DNA of 64,000 nucleotides from Phycisphaerales bacterium UBA3190 (GTDB taxonomy: Bacteria; Planctomycetota; Phycisphaerae; Phycisphaerales; UBA1924): assembly GCA_002364005.1 (NCBI GenBank), contig DEXG01000005.1:1-64000 (forward strand), read 5' to 3'. Shown here one piece after another: positions 62,938 to 64,000 of this stretch. How positions within the stretch are numbered: position 1 is the stretch's first letter; each line of letters starts with the position of its first letter. Under the pieces are notes generated by a model. That model was not told the DNA's origin and ran no database searches. It saw nothing but the letters and a program-made list of their open reading frames with translations. The position numbers and the translations under genes are program-made.

Positions 62938-63406
62938 CACCCAGACATCACCCCCGCCAATCACCAACGCCGTCTGCATGCACTGCGGGTACGACATCTC
63001 CGGCACCATCCCCGACCCCGATGGCCAAGTCACCTGCCCCGAGTGTGGCATCCTGCTCAAACCCTCTACCCGTCACGCCATGACCCGGCGCGATGTCCAT
63101 ATGTCGCTGGTCCGCACCCTCGCGTTACCAAACTTCATCTGGTCTGCGATCACCCTGCTTGGTGTTGCACCCGACCCGTTCCACGAATCCCTGTTCGCGT
63201 TCATCCTCATCGCCATCTTCGCGCTGGGCTACCCCATCGCCCTGCTCATCACCGCCATCGGCGCTTGGTCAAAGCTGCACCACCAGACCAAGGTCTACCC
63301 CCGCCCCTACCACCGAGGCCTCATCCCCCTTTGGATCCTCACCTACCTCATCCCCGTCGCCTCGCTCTACCCGCTCGTGTTCATCGTGATGCGGAGCATC
63401 CTCTGA
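62930..63406 (+). CDS. Zinc-ribbon membrane protein
   Basis: A 158-residue protein; N-terminal zinc ribbon (CMHCGYDISGTIPDPDGQVT, CPECG) followed by four hydrophobic segments. The same plan is seen at 20661 and 63574; the family is common in planctomycetes and of unknown function. ATG at 62930 overlaps the preceding stop. Confidence 0.85.
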   Translation: MTDTQTSPPPITNAVCMHCGYDISGTIPDPDGQVTCPECGILLKPSTRHAMTRRDVHMSLVRTLALPNFIWSAITLLGVAPDPFHESLFAFILIAIFALGYPIALLITAIGAWSKLHHQTKVYPRPYHRGLIPLWILTYLIPVASLYPLVFIVMRSIL

Positions 63407-63417
63407 GCCCCCGCCAT

Positions 63418-63565
63418 ACCAGCCGCGAATGGTAATGAGCGGCCGCGACGCCCACCCAAACACAACGCCAGCGAATCACACACCACCACCCAAAGTCACT
63501 GATCAAATCGCGCACAACCTCTTGTCGCGCGCAACCGAGGCCGCTCATTTCCATTCGCGGCTAGT
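63418..63565. repeat. Repeat family A, copy 2 (MITE-like inverted repeat)
   Basis: Ends 63421-63444 and 63539-63562 are inverted copies at 23 of 24 positions and match those of copy 1 at 57010. It begins 12 bases after the stop at 63406 and ends about ten bases before the next gene start, thus filling the gap between two zinc-ribbon genes. Confidence 0.88.
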
Positions 63566-63573
63566 ATGGGGGT

Positions 63574-64000
63574 GTGCATGAACAAGCACCCAAACTCGCC
63601 TGCCCGGAATGTAAATACAACCTCGAAGGCATCGTCCGCGAAGATGACACCGCAACATGTCCGGAGTGCGGCACAACATCAACCAATTTGCAGGCGATGA
63701 ATCGGAAGCCGCCAACACCAACAATCAAGCGTGCACTGATATATCTTCTCGTCGTGCCCTCACTCATCTCTCTGGGAACCTGGATGATGCTGTATCTGGG
63801 TAATCGGCTACAAGGTGCAGAACTCACGTTCATTTGCTTCGCTTTTCTGAACCTGTTCCTGCCAATCTACACCACGGTGCTGCTCGTGCAAGAATCGCAA
63901 TCCCGACGCAGGGTTCAGGCCTACTACTTTCGACTACCTGTATCTGTGACTGTCTTGGTCGTTTTCATGTGCACAGCCGTCTCAGAACTCATCCTCTGGC
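63574..64000 (+). CDS. Zinc-ribbon membrane protein, cut by the window end
   Basis: From GTG at 63574 the frame reads VHEQAPKLACPECKYNLEG and later TCPECGTT: a zinc ribbon like that at 62930. Hydrophobic segments follow (ALIYLLVVPSLISLGTWMML; FICFAFLNLFLPIYTTVLLV; VTVLVVFMCTAVSELIL). The 3' end lies outside the window. The start is close to the end of repeat A copy 2. Confidence 0.82.
   Translation, partial: MHEQAPKLACPECKYNLEGIVREDDTATCPECGTTSTNLQAMNRKPPTPTIKRALIYLLVVPSLISLGTWMMLYLGNRLQGAELTFICFAFLNLFLPIYTTVLLVQESQSRRRVQAYYFRLPVSVTVLVVFMCTAVSELILW

Overview
The window reads as chromosomal DNA of a planctomycete, most likely class Phycisphaerae. This is an inference from several signs: high GC (low sixties percent), many genes without a Shine-Dalgarno site, three secreted FG-GAP/VCBS proteins ending in dockerin-like calcium-binding pairs (GDG..NFFDIS), a PEP-CTERM-type tail, several small zinc-ribbon membrane proteins, and many intergenic inverted repeats. 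There are no rRNA genes, CRISPR arrays, prophages or recognisable transposases. One tRNA gene, Ala(GGC), is present.

Layout. 1-3.5 kb: a 6-pyruvoyl-tetrahydropterin synthase family gene, a Gly/Asn/Phe low-complexity protein, an MBL-fold hydrolase and a solitary atpG. 3.5-10.6 kb (minus): rsmD, a UvrD helicase-RecB nuclease fusion and an M16-like protein without the catalytic motif, probably one operon. 10.7-20.3 kb: a LuxR-type regulator, a PLP decarboxylase with a lipoprotein, the first VCBS/dockerin protein, rsgA, kbl and a DUF3806-like gene. 20.3-23 kb: a repeat-rich stretch with zinc-ribbon membrane proteins and a gene remnant. 23-31.7 kb: a SulP transporter, a PIN-TRAM protein, ppk1, and a ketosynthase pair (one active-site-dead, one intact) flanking a GxxExxY gene. 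31.8-37 kb: asnB with a leader that looks like an asparagine attenuator, a DinB-like gene and a glycyl-tRNA synthetase with a low-GC foreign-looking centre. 37-43 kb: a CHRD/PEP-CTERM protein and a MacAB-TolC-like efflux operon. 43-50 kb: two more dockerin-bearing proteins, a YHYH protein and a pseudopilin. 50-64 kb: serine hydrolases (one apparently catalytically dead), tRNA-Ala, pyrB, ubiX, an ArsR-like regulator, a Fic protein with an upstream palindrome, dnaE, and zinc-ribbon membrane proteins running off the end.

The most interesting signal is upstream of asnB on the minus strand. A 24-28 codon leader peptide carries five Asn codons within nine codons. It is followed by three mutually exclusive pairings (pause hairpin, 11-bp antiterminator, perfect-palindrome terminator with a U-run) and then asnB. 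This is the classical architecture of ribosome-mediated attenuation, here apparently sensing asparaginyl-tRNA. Next in interest are the chimeric glycyl-tRNA synthetase and four families of inverted intergenic repeats. Two of these repeats lie beside short fragments of gene 3' ends (ubiX and a zinc-ribbon gene), which suggests how they spread.
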